Shown here: piece after piece, positions 54,119 through 62,695 of the stretch
Layout of the letters: every line of letters starts with the position of its first letter
Position numbering within the stretch: the stretch's first letter is position 1
DNA from: Spongiihabitans sp963422685
Lineage (GTDB): Bacteria; Pseudomonadota; Gammaproteobacteria; Arenicellales; Poriferihabitantaceae
DNA length: 64,000 bases
Assembly (NCBI GenBank): GCA_963422685.1
Contig: OY730442.1
Location: 1,488,001 to 1,552,000 of the forward strand
Reading direction: 5' to 3'
The notes under the pieces: model-generated
The model's database searches: none
Seen by the model: the letters and a program-made list of their open reading frames with translations, nothing else
Told to the model about the DNA's origin: nothing
Position numbers and translations under genes: made by a program

Positions 54119-56761
54119 ATGGCGAAGCATGACTTATCCCGCCAGGAGGCAAATGACTTTGTGGCGCAAGTGGATACCGGCGGTCGCAATGCCACGGGCT
54201 GGCCGGGCCGGCTGATTGCTGCGGTTACGTTTACTTGGGCATTATTTCAGCTTTATATTGCATCGAATCTGCCGTTCTGGCTTACCGACGTTACCGGCTT
54301 CAGTGTCATAGTCACCAATTCAAATGCAAGACTAATCCATCTTGCCTTTGGTTTTTTTCTTGCCTCGCTGGCATTTCCTTTATTTAAATCCAGCCCCAAA
54401 GACCGCATTCCCTGGTATGACTGGGCACTGGCATTGGCTGGTGTGGCCGCCTGTCTGTACATTGTGGTATTGAGAAACGAAATTGCGATTCGTGCAGGTT
54501 TGCCCACACAAGGCGATTTGATTGCCTCCACAGTGGGTATGTCCATACTGGGAATCACCGTATATCGTGCGCTGGGGCTGCCGTTATTAATCGTCGCCAG
54601 CGTATTTGTAAGCTATGTATTTTTTGGCAACTCGGAATGGCTGCCGGAAACCATCCAGTGGAAAGGCGCATCATACGGCAAGGCGATGTGGCATTTCTGG
54701 ATGCAGAACGAAGGCGTATTTGGCGTCGCCCTTGGGGTTTCCGCCTCTTTGATCTTTTTGTTTGTGCTGTTCGGGTCCATTCTTGAAAAGGCTGGAGCCG
54801 GAAATTATTTCATAAAAATTGCGTTTGCGCTGCTCGGCCACTTGCGCGGCGGTCCGGCAAAAGCGGCAGTAGTCGCCTCTGCGCTGAGCGGCATGTATTC
54901 CGGGTCATCCATTGCCAATACGGTGACCACGGGCACATTCACGATTCCCCTTATGAAGCGCACGGGCTTTTCTGCTGAAAAGGCGGGCGCAGTGGAGGTC
55001 GCCTCGTCAACAAACGGGCAGTTGACGCCACCGGTAATGGGCGCGGCGGCATTTTTAATTGCAGAATTTACCGGCATCAGTTATCAGGAAATTCTCAAGC
55101 ATGCGCTGCTTCCGGCATTGGTTTCCTACATTGCGTTGTTCTACATCGTGCATCTGGAAGCATTGAAAATGGATTTAAAGGGCCTGCCAAAACCGCCTTC
55201 GACTTTAACTTTCGTGAATAAACTGACTGGTTTTCTGGGTGGGTTTATCGGCATCTCGCTGCTCGGAATTGTGGTTTATTACGGCCTGGGCTGGATCAAG
55301 GTCGCGGCGCCGGATTTCGCATTTACCATCGTCGCGGTGGGCTGTACGCTGTTTTATCTGTATTTATTAAAACTCGCGTCCCGCACCCCGGATTTGATCG
55401 TTGACGATCCTGATGACCCGATTCTGGAATTACCCAGCGCGGGCGCGACCGCGATAACTGGCCTGTATTATATTCTGCCCATTGTGATCCTGATATGGAG
55501 CATCATTATCGAACGCCTGTCCCCCGCACTCTCCGCATTCTGGGCCGCCATCGCCATGACCATCGTTTCACTCACCCAGAACCCGATAAAAGCATTCTTT
55601 CGTGGTTCTGGAGACTATGCCGCCACGTTCAAAGTCGGCCTGTGCGACTGGATTGCCGGGATGATGGCGGGTTCGCGCAACATGATCAGTATTGCAGTGG
55701 CTACCGGGGCGGCGGGCATTATCGTTGGCACAATCTCCCTGACCGGTGCGCATCAGGTAGTCGGCGAGTTCGTTGAATTTCTCTCGGGCGGCTATTTAAT
55801 CGTGATGCTGATTCTGGTGGCATTGATGAGCCTGATTCTGGGAATGGGGTTGCCGACAACCGCGAACTACATCGTTGTTTCTTCGTTGATGGCGCCAGTC
55901 ATTATCACTTTGGGCGCGGCCAATGGTTTGCTGGTACCGTTGATTGCGGTGCATTTGTTCGTGTTTTATTTCGGAATACTCGCGGATGACACTCCGCCAG
56001 TGGGGCTGGCCGCATTCGCTGCAGCCGCGATCTCCAAAGGAGACCCGATTAAAACCGGCATACAGGGATTTACTTATGATATTCGCACCGCATTACTGCC
56101 CTTCTTGTTTATTTTCAACACCGAGTTATTGTTGGTCGACGTATCCGCGTTTAAGGCGGTATTTGTATTCATTGTGGCCGTGATAGCGATGATGCTGTTC
56201 GCTTCCGCAACCCAGGGATACCTGTTCACCCGCAATAAAATCTGGGAATCAGGATTATTGCTGCTGGTGGCGTTTACTTTATTCAGACCAGGTTATTGGC
56301 TGGACCAGGTTTCATCGCCCTACCAAAGCAACGAACCGGCTAAAATCTACGAAATTGTTGGACAGGCAACCCCCGACGGTGTGCTCACCATAATCGTAAG
56401 CGGCCCGGATTTTGATTCCGGGGAGATCAATTCCACCACCATCCTCGTGCCACTCGGCCAGCCTGCGGATGCGGTCAGGCGCCTTCAGGAAGCGGGCCTT
56501 GCAGTTACTGTTGAAGATGGCCTTGCGGTAATTGAGGAACCGTTTCCCGGGTCGCCCTACTTCGAAAGTATTGGAAAATCATTCGATTACTATGGTGATA
56601 CGCCCGTTCAGGTCGCTGATGTCCTCAAGCCAAGAGAAAGGGTTTTCAAAGAAGTTTTTTACATTCCCGCAATCCTGCTGCTTGCATTGGTCGTGTTTTT
56701 ACAGCGAAGGCGCATTGCACGGGCGCCAGGTAATGCGAATACGCCAACTCAGGCGGTGTAG
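54119..56761 (+). CDS. Fused TRAP permease (DctQM) for the TAXI receptor
   Basis: An 880-residue permease in which the small and large subunits are one chain, as is standard for TAXI systems. The N-terminal DctQ-like part is at about residues 20-170. DctM-like motifs follow (FVLFGSILEKAGAGNYFIKIAFALLGHLRGGPAKAAVVASALSGMYSGSSIANTVTTGTF, LILGMGLPTTANYIVVSSLMAP). The soluble extension near 730-830 (VGQATPDGVLTIIVSGPDFDSGEI) is of DUF3394 type, and a last helix follows. The ATG at 54119 was chosen; the frame is open upstream into the receptor gene. Confidence 0.94.
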   Translation: MAKHDLSRQEANDFVAQVDTGGRNATGWPGRLIAAVTFTWALFQLYIASNLPFWLTDVTGFSVIVTNSNARLIHLAFGFFLASLAFPLFKSSPKDRIPWYDWALALAGVAACLYIVVLRNEIAIRAGLPTQGDLIASTVGMSILGITVYRALGLPLLIVASVFVSYVFFGNSEWLPETIQWKGASYGKAMWHFWMQNEGVFGVALGVSASLIFLFVLFGSILEKAGAGNYFIKIAFALLGHLRGGPAKAAVVASALSGMYSGSSIANTVTTGTFTIPLMKRTGFSAEKAGAVEVASSTNGQLTPPVMGAAAFLIAEFTGISYQEILKHALLPALVSYIALFYIVHLEALKMDLKGLPKPPSTLTFVNKLTGFLGGFIGISLLGIVVYYGLGWIKVAAPDFAFTIVAVGCTLFYLYLLKLASRTPDLIVDDPDDPILELPSAGATAITGLYYILPIVILIWSIIIERLSPALSAFWAAIAMTIVSLTQNPIKAFFRGSGDYAATFKVGLCDWIAGMMAGSRNMISIAVATGAAGIIVGTISLTGAHQVVGEFVEFLSGGYLIVMLILVALMSLILGMGLPTTANYIVVSSLMAPVIITLGAANGLLVPLIAVHLFVFYFGILADDTPPVGLAAFAAAAISKGDPIKTGIQGFTYDIRTALLPFLFIFNTELLLVDVSAFKAVFVFIVAVIAMMLFASATQGYLFTRNKIWESGLLLLVAFTLFRPGYWLDQVSSPYQSNEPAKIYEIVGQATPDGVLTIIVSGPDFDSGEINSTTILVPLGQPADAVRRLQEAGLAVTVEDGLAVIEEPFPGSPYFESIGKSFDYYGDTPVQVADVLKPRERVFKEVFYIPAILLLALVVFLQRRRIARAPGNANTPTQAV

Positions 56762-56995
56762 TAACCTGGTGCTTTTTAATTAATCAACAACCCTGTGTGA
56801 AGTGGCCGGGAACCGATCATCAGTTCTGGTATTAATCGGATTATCGTCCTTTTATGCCGAGGGTTGTTCTGTCCATTCTCTTGCAGTGGATCTCACAGTC
56901 CTTGTTTATTGCTAAACCGCGCAGAGAGATTACATCCCCGTCTGGGGGTTCACGGCCATCCGAATTGATCAATCCCATGTTGCATGACGAAATAA

Positions 56996-57025
56996 AATCT
57001 GCCCGGCACAGTCGCTAGGCAGATT
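56996..57025 (-). terminator. Probable terminator after the DUF4399 gene
   Basis: An 8-bp stem (AATCTGCC / GGCAGATT) with a 14-base loop. On the minus strand it is followed by TTATTTC. It lies 48 bases beyond the stop of the DUF4399 gene. The stem is short, so confidence is moderate. The rest of 56762-57072 holds no gene that I can support. Confidence 0.5.
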
Positions 57026-57072
57026 GCCGGTTCAGACTTAAATCTTAATTAAGGCCAGGATATCCTGAATTT

Positions 57073-57489
57073 TTATTGAACCGTGATGGTAACCACTTCG
57101 GATTTAACCGGCATGTCATGCGGACGATGCAACCAGTCTCCCAGTAAAAGCTGAAGAGTATGTTGACCAGGCGACAGCTCAACCACCGTCTCAGACTGGC
57201 CTTTTCCAAAATGACGATAGTTGTCCGTGGCCGGAATGGGTTGGGTCAGGTCTGGCAGCGGCGCATCAATTATCAGATGATGGTGTCCGGTATCTTTCAC
57301 ATCAATTCCGGCTGGCGCTATCCCCATGCCGGTTAATCCGAATTGAATAGTTACCGGAGAGCTGACCACGTTTCCATGAACCGGGGAAATGATATAAACC
57401 CGGCTGCCATCAGCCGATTTGGATATTTCCTGTGCATCCGCTGTGTAAGCCAGCGGAAATAAAAGTAAAGCAAATATTAGTTTTTTCAT
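57073..57489 (-). CDS. DUF4399 exported protein
   Basis: A 138-residue protein with a signal peptide (MKKLIFALLLFPLAYTADAQ) and a single beta-rich domain with the DUF4399 pattern: RVYIISPVHGNVVSSPVTIQFGLTGMGIAPAG, GHHHLIIDAPLP and PGQHTLQLLLGDWLHRPHDMPVKSEVVTITV. The ATG at 57489 was chosen because it opens the signal peptide. The cluster of three His (GHHHLIID) suggests metal binding. The function of the family is unknown to me. Confidence 0.85.
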   Translation of the reverse strand: MKKLIFALLLFPLAYTADAQEISKSADGSRVYIISPVHGNVVSSPVTIQFGLTGMGIAPAGIDVKDTGHHHLIIDAPLPDLTQPIPATDNYRHFGKGQSETVVELSPGQHTLQLLLGDWLHRPHDMPVKSEVVTITVQ

Positions 57490-57801
57490 TTGCATCTCTC
57501 GTAGTATAGGGGGTAGATAGATAGAGGCCACGTTGCAGTGATAATAATTCAAACCAGGGTTTGATTCCATCAAAATCAAATTATTTTCACAAGGAACCGA
57601 AAATCAGCTTCATAGTCGGACACCCCCACCAGACCGAAAAACCAAAAATTATTTAAAGAAACGTCGCCAGGTTCCGCCCAAGATGTGTTCACTGCGGTTG
57701 TTGACCCTGGTCTGGCGGATCGTGGTTTCAAGATAAAACGTGTATTGGATAACCGACCGCATGGATGGCGTGCTACAAACATTGTATTGTATGGAAATTT
57801 G

Positions 57802-57830
57802 TTGACAAACAATATCATCAGAAGTTATAC
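57802..57830 (+). promoter_or_regulatory. Near-consensus sigma70 promoter
   Basis: TTGACA at 57802-57807 and TTATAC at 57825-57830 are separated by exactly 17 bases, close to the ideal vegetative promoter. The predicted start of transcription is about 57837. No gene begins within the following 190 bases; instead a series of hairpins and a terminator follows. It therefore drives a small RNA or the leader of the FixJ-type regulator. Confidence 0.75.
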
Positions 57831-57836
57831 TCGCCA

Positions 57837-57968
57837 GTTACCGTCTATATCGGACGGGCTGTAACCAGTAACTTAAGGATGACAGTTATACGTCATCTAT
57901 AGAAGAGTCGAGCAAAAGCGCTCCAAAATGTACTCGTGTTTAGCGAGTCTGTTTTGGAGCGCTTTTTT
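57837..57968 (+). ncRNA. Candidate structured small RNA or regulator leader
   Basis: About 132 nt between a near-consensus promoter and a strong terminator, with no coding frame. Hairpin 1 pairs GTTAC-CGTC (57837-57845) with GACG...GTAAC (57853-57865), and AGTTAC can alternatively pair with GTAACT at 57868-57873, so two exclusive folds are possible. Hairpin 2 is GATGAC (57878-57883) with GTCATC (57892-57897). Hairpin 3 is the terminator. It could be a free small RNA, or an attenuating riboswitch-like leader for the regulator gene 62 bases further on. It does not contain a recognisable cobalamin-riboswitch B12 box. Confidence 0.55.
57914..57968 (+). terminator. Strong branched intrinsic terminator
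   Basis: A perfect 15-bp outer stem (AAAAGCGCTCCAAAA / TTTTGGAGCGCTTTT) encloses an inner 5-bp stem (ACTCG / CGAGT). The outer stem runs directly into a T6 tract. It is oriented for plus-strand transcription, where the only upstream transcript is the candidate small RNA. Confidence 0.9.
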
Positions 57969-58030
57969 GGTTTGGGGGAACCGATATCTCATTTGAGCAA
58001 AATTAATGCTAACTGCTGTGAAAGTAAACG

Positions 58031-58669
58031 ATGAATGCTGAATTGGCGACCGTATTCATAATTGAAGGTGAGCTTGAAGCATGTGCATCCCTTGGCGTAA
58101 TACTTGAGGCCGCAGGTCTTGGCACGGAAAGTTATAGATCCGCTGAGGAGTTTCTGGACAGCTTTGATCCAAATCGCCATTCAAATGGCCAGGATTGCGC
58201 GTTAGTTGATGTCTTGCTTCCAGGTATGACTGGACTGGAGCTGCAGGAGAATCTCAGGGTCAATCAAATCAACCTGCCTATCGTATTTCTGACTGGCGAG
58301 AGAAACATTTCCCAGTGTGTACAGGCCATGAAGGCCGGTGCCGTCAATGTTTTAGAAAAACCCTGTCCAAAGTTGAATCTGCTACAGAGTGTATCCGAAG
58401 CACTGACCCAACACGAACAAATGCAACAAGTCAGCCTTGAACGGGAAACAGTTAAACGGCGGCTTGCAACATTGACCCGACGAGAACGCGAAATTCTGGC
58501 ACAACTTGTCAGCGGTGAACCTAATATATCCAGTGGACAAATTGCAGAACGGCTGTATATCAGTCGACGCACGGTCGAGCATCATCGCGCCGCAATAAAG
58601 GAAAAAATGCATGCGCGCTCATTGTTGGAATTGGTCGATATGGCCAAAGCAGGCGGTTTCCGGTTATGA
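58031..58669 (+). CDS. Orphan FixJ/NarL-type response regulator
   Basis: A 212-residue protein. The receiver domain (1-125) keeps the phospho-acceptor Asp60 (ALVDVLLPGMTGLEL), Thr88 (IVFLTGE) and Lys110 (LEKPC). The usual acidic pair near residue 12 is changed to Glu-Gly-Glu (FIIEGELE). The LuxR-type DNA-binding domain is LTRREREILAQLVSG...SSGQIAERLYISRRTVEHHRAAIKEKM. No histidine kinase gene is adjacent. It lies upstream of the tubulin-like operon, with a palindromic array in the 177 bases between, and is the natural candidate to control it. Confidence 0.92.
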   Translation: MNAELATVFIIEGELEACASLGVILEAAGLGTESYRSAEEFLDSFDPNRHSNGQDCALVDVLLPGMTGLELQENLRVNQINLPIVFLTGERNISQCVQAMKAGAVNVLEKPCPKLNLLQSVSEALTQHEQMQQVSLERETVKRRLATLTRREREILAQLVSGEPNISSGQIAERLYISRRTVEHHRAAIKEKMHARSLLELVDMAKAGGFRL

Positions 58670-58703
58670 AGCGGAATATCCGGTATTTTTCCGAGTTTAA
58701 ATT

Positions 58704-58728
58704 GGGTAGTTCTACCTATTTACTACCC
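58704..58728. promoter_or_regulatory. Palindromic array, probable operator of the tubulin-like operon
   Basis: GGGTAG (58704-58709), CTACC (58712-58716) and CTACCC (58723-58728) form overlapping inverted repeats. The two CTACC copies are 11 bases apart, one helical turn. Such spacing is typical of sites for dimeric LuxR/FixJ-type regulators, one of which is encoded immediately upstream. The site lies about 120 bases before the first tubulin-like gene. Confidence 0.55.
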
Positions 58729-58846
58729 GCACCTATGCCGCTAATTTACCGTTGCGAGATGCTGGACAGTATCTGGAAAGAGGCACTGTAATTGGCTGCT
58801 CGAAAATTTAGCGAAATAATATGAAGATAGATGTGGAATAAAGAAA

Positions 58847-60412
58847 ATGGTTAGCAAAAAGCAGGCAGTTTCAGCGCAAAAGGTTCGCCCATCCAATCCG
58901 GCGATGTCTACTGAAGAAAAACTCGCAAGACGTAAATTAGATGCCTTGAAGAGGGGTATTCATCGCATTACTGATGCAGAAACCACTCCGTTTTCGGTAC
59001 ATGTCGTAGGTATTGGCAAAGCGGGCGCCGATGTCGTTTCGCAGATACTCAAAGATAAGAGTGCTGACCCGGCATCAAATGCGGATTCAGGTTTCACCGC
59101 CCTGGCTGTAGATATTGGCGATCAGCACCTGGCTCAGGTACGTGAACTGGCCAGCCAGCTTCCTGATGGTAGCGCACAGGTCGAAACCCTAGCACTGGAA
59201 ATGCCAGGCCGCGATGATTTATTCAATTCGCTGCGACGAATGCGGGAATTTCTGAAGCTGGAATATCCAAGATACTACTGGAATCCCAACTATGAACCGT
59301 GGTTACCCTCCAGGACACAGCTTCCAGAGGAAGGCCAACATGTTTCCAGGTCCGTAGCCAAGGCGCTTTATGCCAGGTCCTATTATGATGGTGATCGAGA
59401 AATGCGTGGGGCACTGCGAAGATTCGCAGATAGTGTTGACAACGCATCAAGTCAGTCGGTGGTTGCGGTGGTGTTTGGTCTCGGAGGTGGAGTCGGCAGT
59501 GGCATGATGGTTGACCTGACCCGTCATCTTTCCAATGTAGCCTTTGGCCGGCGGGTGCTGGTTGTCGGCGTTGCCGTCGCTCCTTGTGACGGTGATGAGG
59601 ATATTCACAAAGGCAGTCAGTTATTCCCGGCATTAAACGAATTGGACTGTATGGGTGATGAGGCAAAGAATGAAGGTGTGATTGCGGTGTGGGGAGATCT
59701 TTATCGAAATCCATTCACTGGCGGCGTCATTATAGTGCCGCAGCAATCGGTCTGGGAGGCCACCAACGATCTCGACACAACGCACCAACGTATTGACCGG
59801 GAAGTTTCTTCATTTTTAACCCGCAATAAAGGCCTTGATTTATGGGAGACCCTGCGCATGTTGAACTGGGTCGGCGCACCCCCTACCCAACATGCCGCAG
59901 CACGTACTCCATACGGCAGAAAATGGGCACATGTATTGGGTTTTGCCGACATAAAAGAGGGTGTGCTGGCAGACAAGGCCCTGGCCAGCCGTCTGGGTAT
60001 TCGTCCGAGCTATAAGCCGGAGTTCATTGAAGTGCGCGCAGCGAACCCGCAAGATTCCGCTACGGGCAAGGTCGCACAGACCTTGGGAAAGGCATTTTCG
60101 CCGATCGCGGAACCGGCAATCACCGCTTCACCAGGCGCAGACCCAGACACCATACAATTCATATTGCCCTGTATTAGCAAAACCGACCTTGATCTCTTTT
60201 TTGCGTCTCGCAAGTCCTACGACACCGGGGATTGGGAAGAAAAGCTATGCGACCACTCCTGGTTGCTTGATCTGGGCGTTTTGTTGTGCGAGCCGGCAAT
60301 TCGATTTGACGGCATGGCAGGAGAATGTCTATGGGGTTGCGCATGCTGGGTAGTGGTTCCCTACGACCAGATCAGAGGTCCCGAAGAAGTGAAATCTACC
60401 GCAGTTGCATAG
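58847..60412 (+). CDS. Tubulin/FtsZ-superfamily-like protein A
   Basis: A 521-residue protein. After a charged N-terminal tail of about 50 residues comes an FtsZ-like first strand and glycine loop (HVVGIGKAGADVVSQIL, residues 52-68) and VDIGDQHL. The tubulin-type phosphate loop follows as VFGLGGGVGSGMMVDLTRHL, with GGGVGSG at 213-219. Between them lies RDDLFNSLRRMREFLKLEYP and RYYWNPNYEPWLPS, shared almost unchanged with the paralogue at 60899. The C-terminal DLDLFFASRKSYDTGDWEEKL and EPAIRFDGMAGECLWGCACW are likewise shared. A GTP-binding role is inferred from the loops; polymerisation is unknown. It is the first gene of the operon and soluble, with no membrane segment. Confidence 0.7.
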   Translation: MVSKKQAVSAQKVRPSNPAMSTEEKLARRKLDALKRGIHRITDAETTPFSVHVVGIGKAGADVVSQILKDKSADPASNADSGFTALAVDIGDQHLAQVRELASQLPDGSAQVETLALEMPGRDDLFNSLRRMREFLKLEYPRYYWNPNYEPWLPSRTQLPEEGQHVSRSVAKALYARSYYDGDREMRGALRRFADSVDNASSQSVVAVVFGLGGGVGSGMMVDLTRHLSNVAFGRRVLVVGVAVAPCDGDEDIHKGSQLFPALNELDCMGDEAKNEGVIAVWGDLYRNPFTGGVIIVPQQSVWEATNDLDTTHQRIDREVSSFLTRNKGLDLWETLRMLNWVGAPPTQHAAARTPYGRKWAHVLGFADIKEGVLADKALASRLGIRPSYKPEFIEVRAANPQDSATGKVAQTLGKAFSPIAEPAITASPGADPDTIQFILPCISKTDLDLFFASRKSYDTGDWEEKLCDHSWLLDLGVLLCEPAIRFDGMAGECLWGCACWVVVPYDQIRGPEEVKSTAVA

Positions 60413-60454
60413 TAGATATGGTCAATTAAGAAACATAATCAAAGAGCATCAAAC

Positions 60455-60781
60455 ATGCCACTAGACTGGAAGAAAGTTAAAAAAAGGTACGCAAAAGGTG
60501 CGGAAGTACCTACCGTTGCTGGCGGAAAGACACTGACCGTGACGGGTTGCGATGATGAGGCTATCTATATTCAGAATCCGTTATGGAAAGCCCGGTTGAG
60601 CCGTATCAATTTAGAGAAAGGTGTTGAATTGATTGAAGAAGGCTTGATAGACAGAGACCCAGGTTTATTTGTGGAAGACTATCGGGTGTACGTTACTGAT
60701 GAGCGTTCAACCTCGGCGGCCCACATACTTTATGACCTTGGATTTTTAGATGAAGACACGGGATTCACAATTAGGTGTTAG
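60455..60781 (+). CDS. Unknown 108-residue protein between the tubulin-like genes
   Basis: A small soluble protein with a basic start (MPLDWKKVKKRYAKGAEVPTV), a beta-strand-rich middle (KTLTVTGCDDEAIYIQNPLWKARLSRINLEKGVELI) and an acidic end (LYDLGFLDEDTGFTIRC). Cysteines occur in the middle and at the last position. No signal peptide, membrane segment or known motif was seen. Its position between two paralogous tubulin-like genes on one transcript suggests a partner or regulator of those proteins; this is inference. Confidence 0.7.
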   Translation: MPLDWKKVKKRYAKGAEVPTVAGGKTLTVTGCDDEAIYIQNPLWKARLSRINLEKGVELIEEGLIDRDPGLFVEDYRVYVTDERSTSAAHILYDLGFLDEDTGFTIRC

Positions 60782-60898
60782 CGGATAGAGGTCAACAGGC
60801 AATTTCGACTTTCGGACATACGGGTATCGGACTCTTTAGTTACCGGTATAACCGGAAATAGATTATTACAAACTTCATTAATACGAGGAGATTAAGAA

Positions 60899-62569
60899 AT
60901 GGCACAACATTCAATGTATCACAGCGCAACTGGTGAGCAGGCTCCACACTGCATACATGTGGTTGGCGTTGGACGGACCGGCGCAGGTTACGTAGAAGGA
61001 TTATTGCGCACTGGCGAGATTGAGGACATTCTGGAAAATTCGCGGGCACGAGTCGCAGCCCTGGTCGTCGATATCGGGGAAGACGATACGCTTGCGGCAA
61101 AAGATTATGCTGCTGGTTTTCGTCAACGCCTTGAGGAACGGGGCATTCCACAAGAGCGTTTTCAGTTTGAATCTGTCGCCCTTGAGATTCCGGAGCGTGA
61201 CGATTTATTCAACTCGTTACGCCGCATGCGCGAGTTTCTGAAACTGGAGTATCCAAGATACTACTGGAATCCCAACTACGAACCATGGTTACCCTCAGCC
61301 ATCAAGTTACCCAAAACTGGTGACCATATTCCCAGAGCGGTGGCAAAAGCGGTTTACGCGAAAGCGTACTACGATGGCGACCGGCCCATGGACAAAGCGC
61401 TACAAAGATTTGCCAATCATATTGAAGAAGCAGAGCTTCCTTCCATGGTTCTGGCGTGTTTCAGCCTGAACGGCGGAACTGGCAGCGGCATGATCGTGGA
61501 TCTTGCCCGGCATCTGTCCAGCGTCAAGCTGGGAAGGCGGATACCGGTCATCGGTGTTGGACAGTTACCTAATTCAGGTGATGGGGAACAAATCAATCCA
61601 GCGCTGTTCCCAACCTTGAATGAAATTGATTGCATGATTGATGACGACAAGAACGCTGGAGTTTGCGCCGTATGGGGCGATCTTTACAAGAGCCCGTTTA
61701 CGGGTGGATTCATGGCGGTTAATACCGAACACTCGTTCCAACGCCTGTCATCGTACACCCGCAATGACGATAAAAATCGCAACATAAACCCTGAGGTGCG
61801 TCATCGCATTGCCAACGAGGTAACGAATAAATTTGCCCAGGACTCATTCATGCGGTTTGCGGCCAAGGACGATGGAAAATTACTGTTCCGAGCGCTACGT
61901 CCGGCTGGCTTCACGGGCGCACCACATGAAACGGTGAGCGGCAAATCTCGTAACTGGACACTTTATAACCTGTCCAAGTTCACCCATCCCGGAGTGCAGG
62001 TATTGCCTGGTGAGCCCCTTAGTAAATGGCGCAGTGTTATGGAGCAATGGGTAGATCATATTGACGACTATTCCGGTGTAAGCGACAAGTTCAGAACTGA
62101 CTATGCAGAGTTGCACGTGCACGCACCTCGCGAGGTCGGTTTTGAGCATATCAACGCCAAGCTGAAGGAAAAGATCACCGAACGCTTTCTGGTGCCAGGC
62201 GAAGACTCCACCATTCAGATGCACAACCATGAGTTTTTTGATCATCTTACATCCTATGCCGACATCATTTTGCCGGGTATGGCAAAGACTGACCTGGATA
62301 TATTCTGGAAGGCTCGTGATGAATACGACAAATTTGATTGGGAAGAGAAACTACTGAAACATTCCTGGCTGCTTGACCTGGGCGTATTGATGTCCGAACC
62401 GGCAATTCGATTCAATGGAATGGCGGGTGAATGTCTCTGGGGCTGTGCGTGCTGGGTAGTTGTGCCTTACGACCAGATGCGAGGAGACGCGCTGCCGCCG
62501 GCGGACCGCACATCGATTTTGGCCGCAGGCATTGACATGATGACCAAGACGGTTGTAGCAACACCGTAA
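60899..62569 (+). CDS. Tubulin/FtsZ-superfamily-like protein B
   Basis: A 556-residue paralogue of the protein at 58847. It has a strong GAGGAG ribosome site. The first strand and loop are HVVGVGRTGAGYVEGLL (residues 20-36), then LVVDIGEDD. The tubulin-type loop is CFSLNGGTGSGMIVDLARHL, with NGGTGSG at 191-197, closer to the canonical GGGTGSG than in protein A. A region of about 100 residues (about 265-420) including NPEVRHRIANEVTNKF and HVHAPREVGFEHINAKLKEK differs from protein A, and the C-terminal EPAIRFNGMAGECLWGCACW returns to near identity. Two such unequal paralogues suggest a heteromer, as in BtubA/BtubB, but this is inference. Confidence 0.72.
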   Translation: MAQHSMYHSATGEQAPHCIHVVGVGRTGAGYVEGLLRTGEIEDILENSRARVAALVVDIGEDDTLAAKDYAAGFRQRLEERGIPQERFQFESVALEIPERDDLFNSLRRMREFLKLEYPRYYWNPNYEPWLPSAIKLPKTGDHIPRAVAKAVYAKAYYDGDRPMDKALQRFANHIEEAELPSMVLACFSLNGGTGSGMIVDLARHLSSVKLGRRIPVIGVGQLPNSGDGEQINPALFPTLNEIDCMIDDDKNAGVCAVWGDLYKSPFTGGFMAVNTEHSFQRLSSYTRNDDKNRNINPEVRHRIANEVTNKFAQDSFMRFAAKDDGKLLFRALRPAGFTGAPHETVSGKSRNWTLYNLSKFTHPGVQVLPGEPLSKWRSVMEQWVDHIDDYSGVSDKFRTDYAELHVHAPREVGFEHINAKLKEKITERFLVPGEDSTIQMHNHEFFDHLTSYADIILPGMAKTDLDIFWKARDEYDKFDWEEKLLKHSWLLDLGVLMSEPAIRFNGMAGECLWGCACWVVVPYDQMRGDALPPADRTSILAAGIDMMTKTVVATP

Positions 62570-62695
62570 CCCCAAGGTAATCCGAGGGTAATTGCATGGA
62601 AAACGGCAAGAATCCGATGGCTATTTATAGCGGTTGGGTGCTTGCCCCCATGTGCGCAGAGTAGTGGATATGAAAAACATCCTAGAGAAAATATA

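Noticed and set aside
62570..62695. Possible cobalamin riboswitch before the CobW gene
   Set aside because: No B12-box-like sequence or long stem set could be found in the short spacer.
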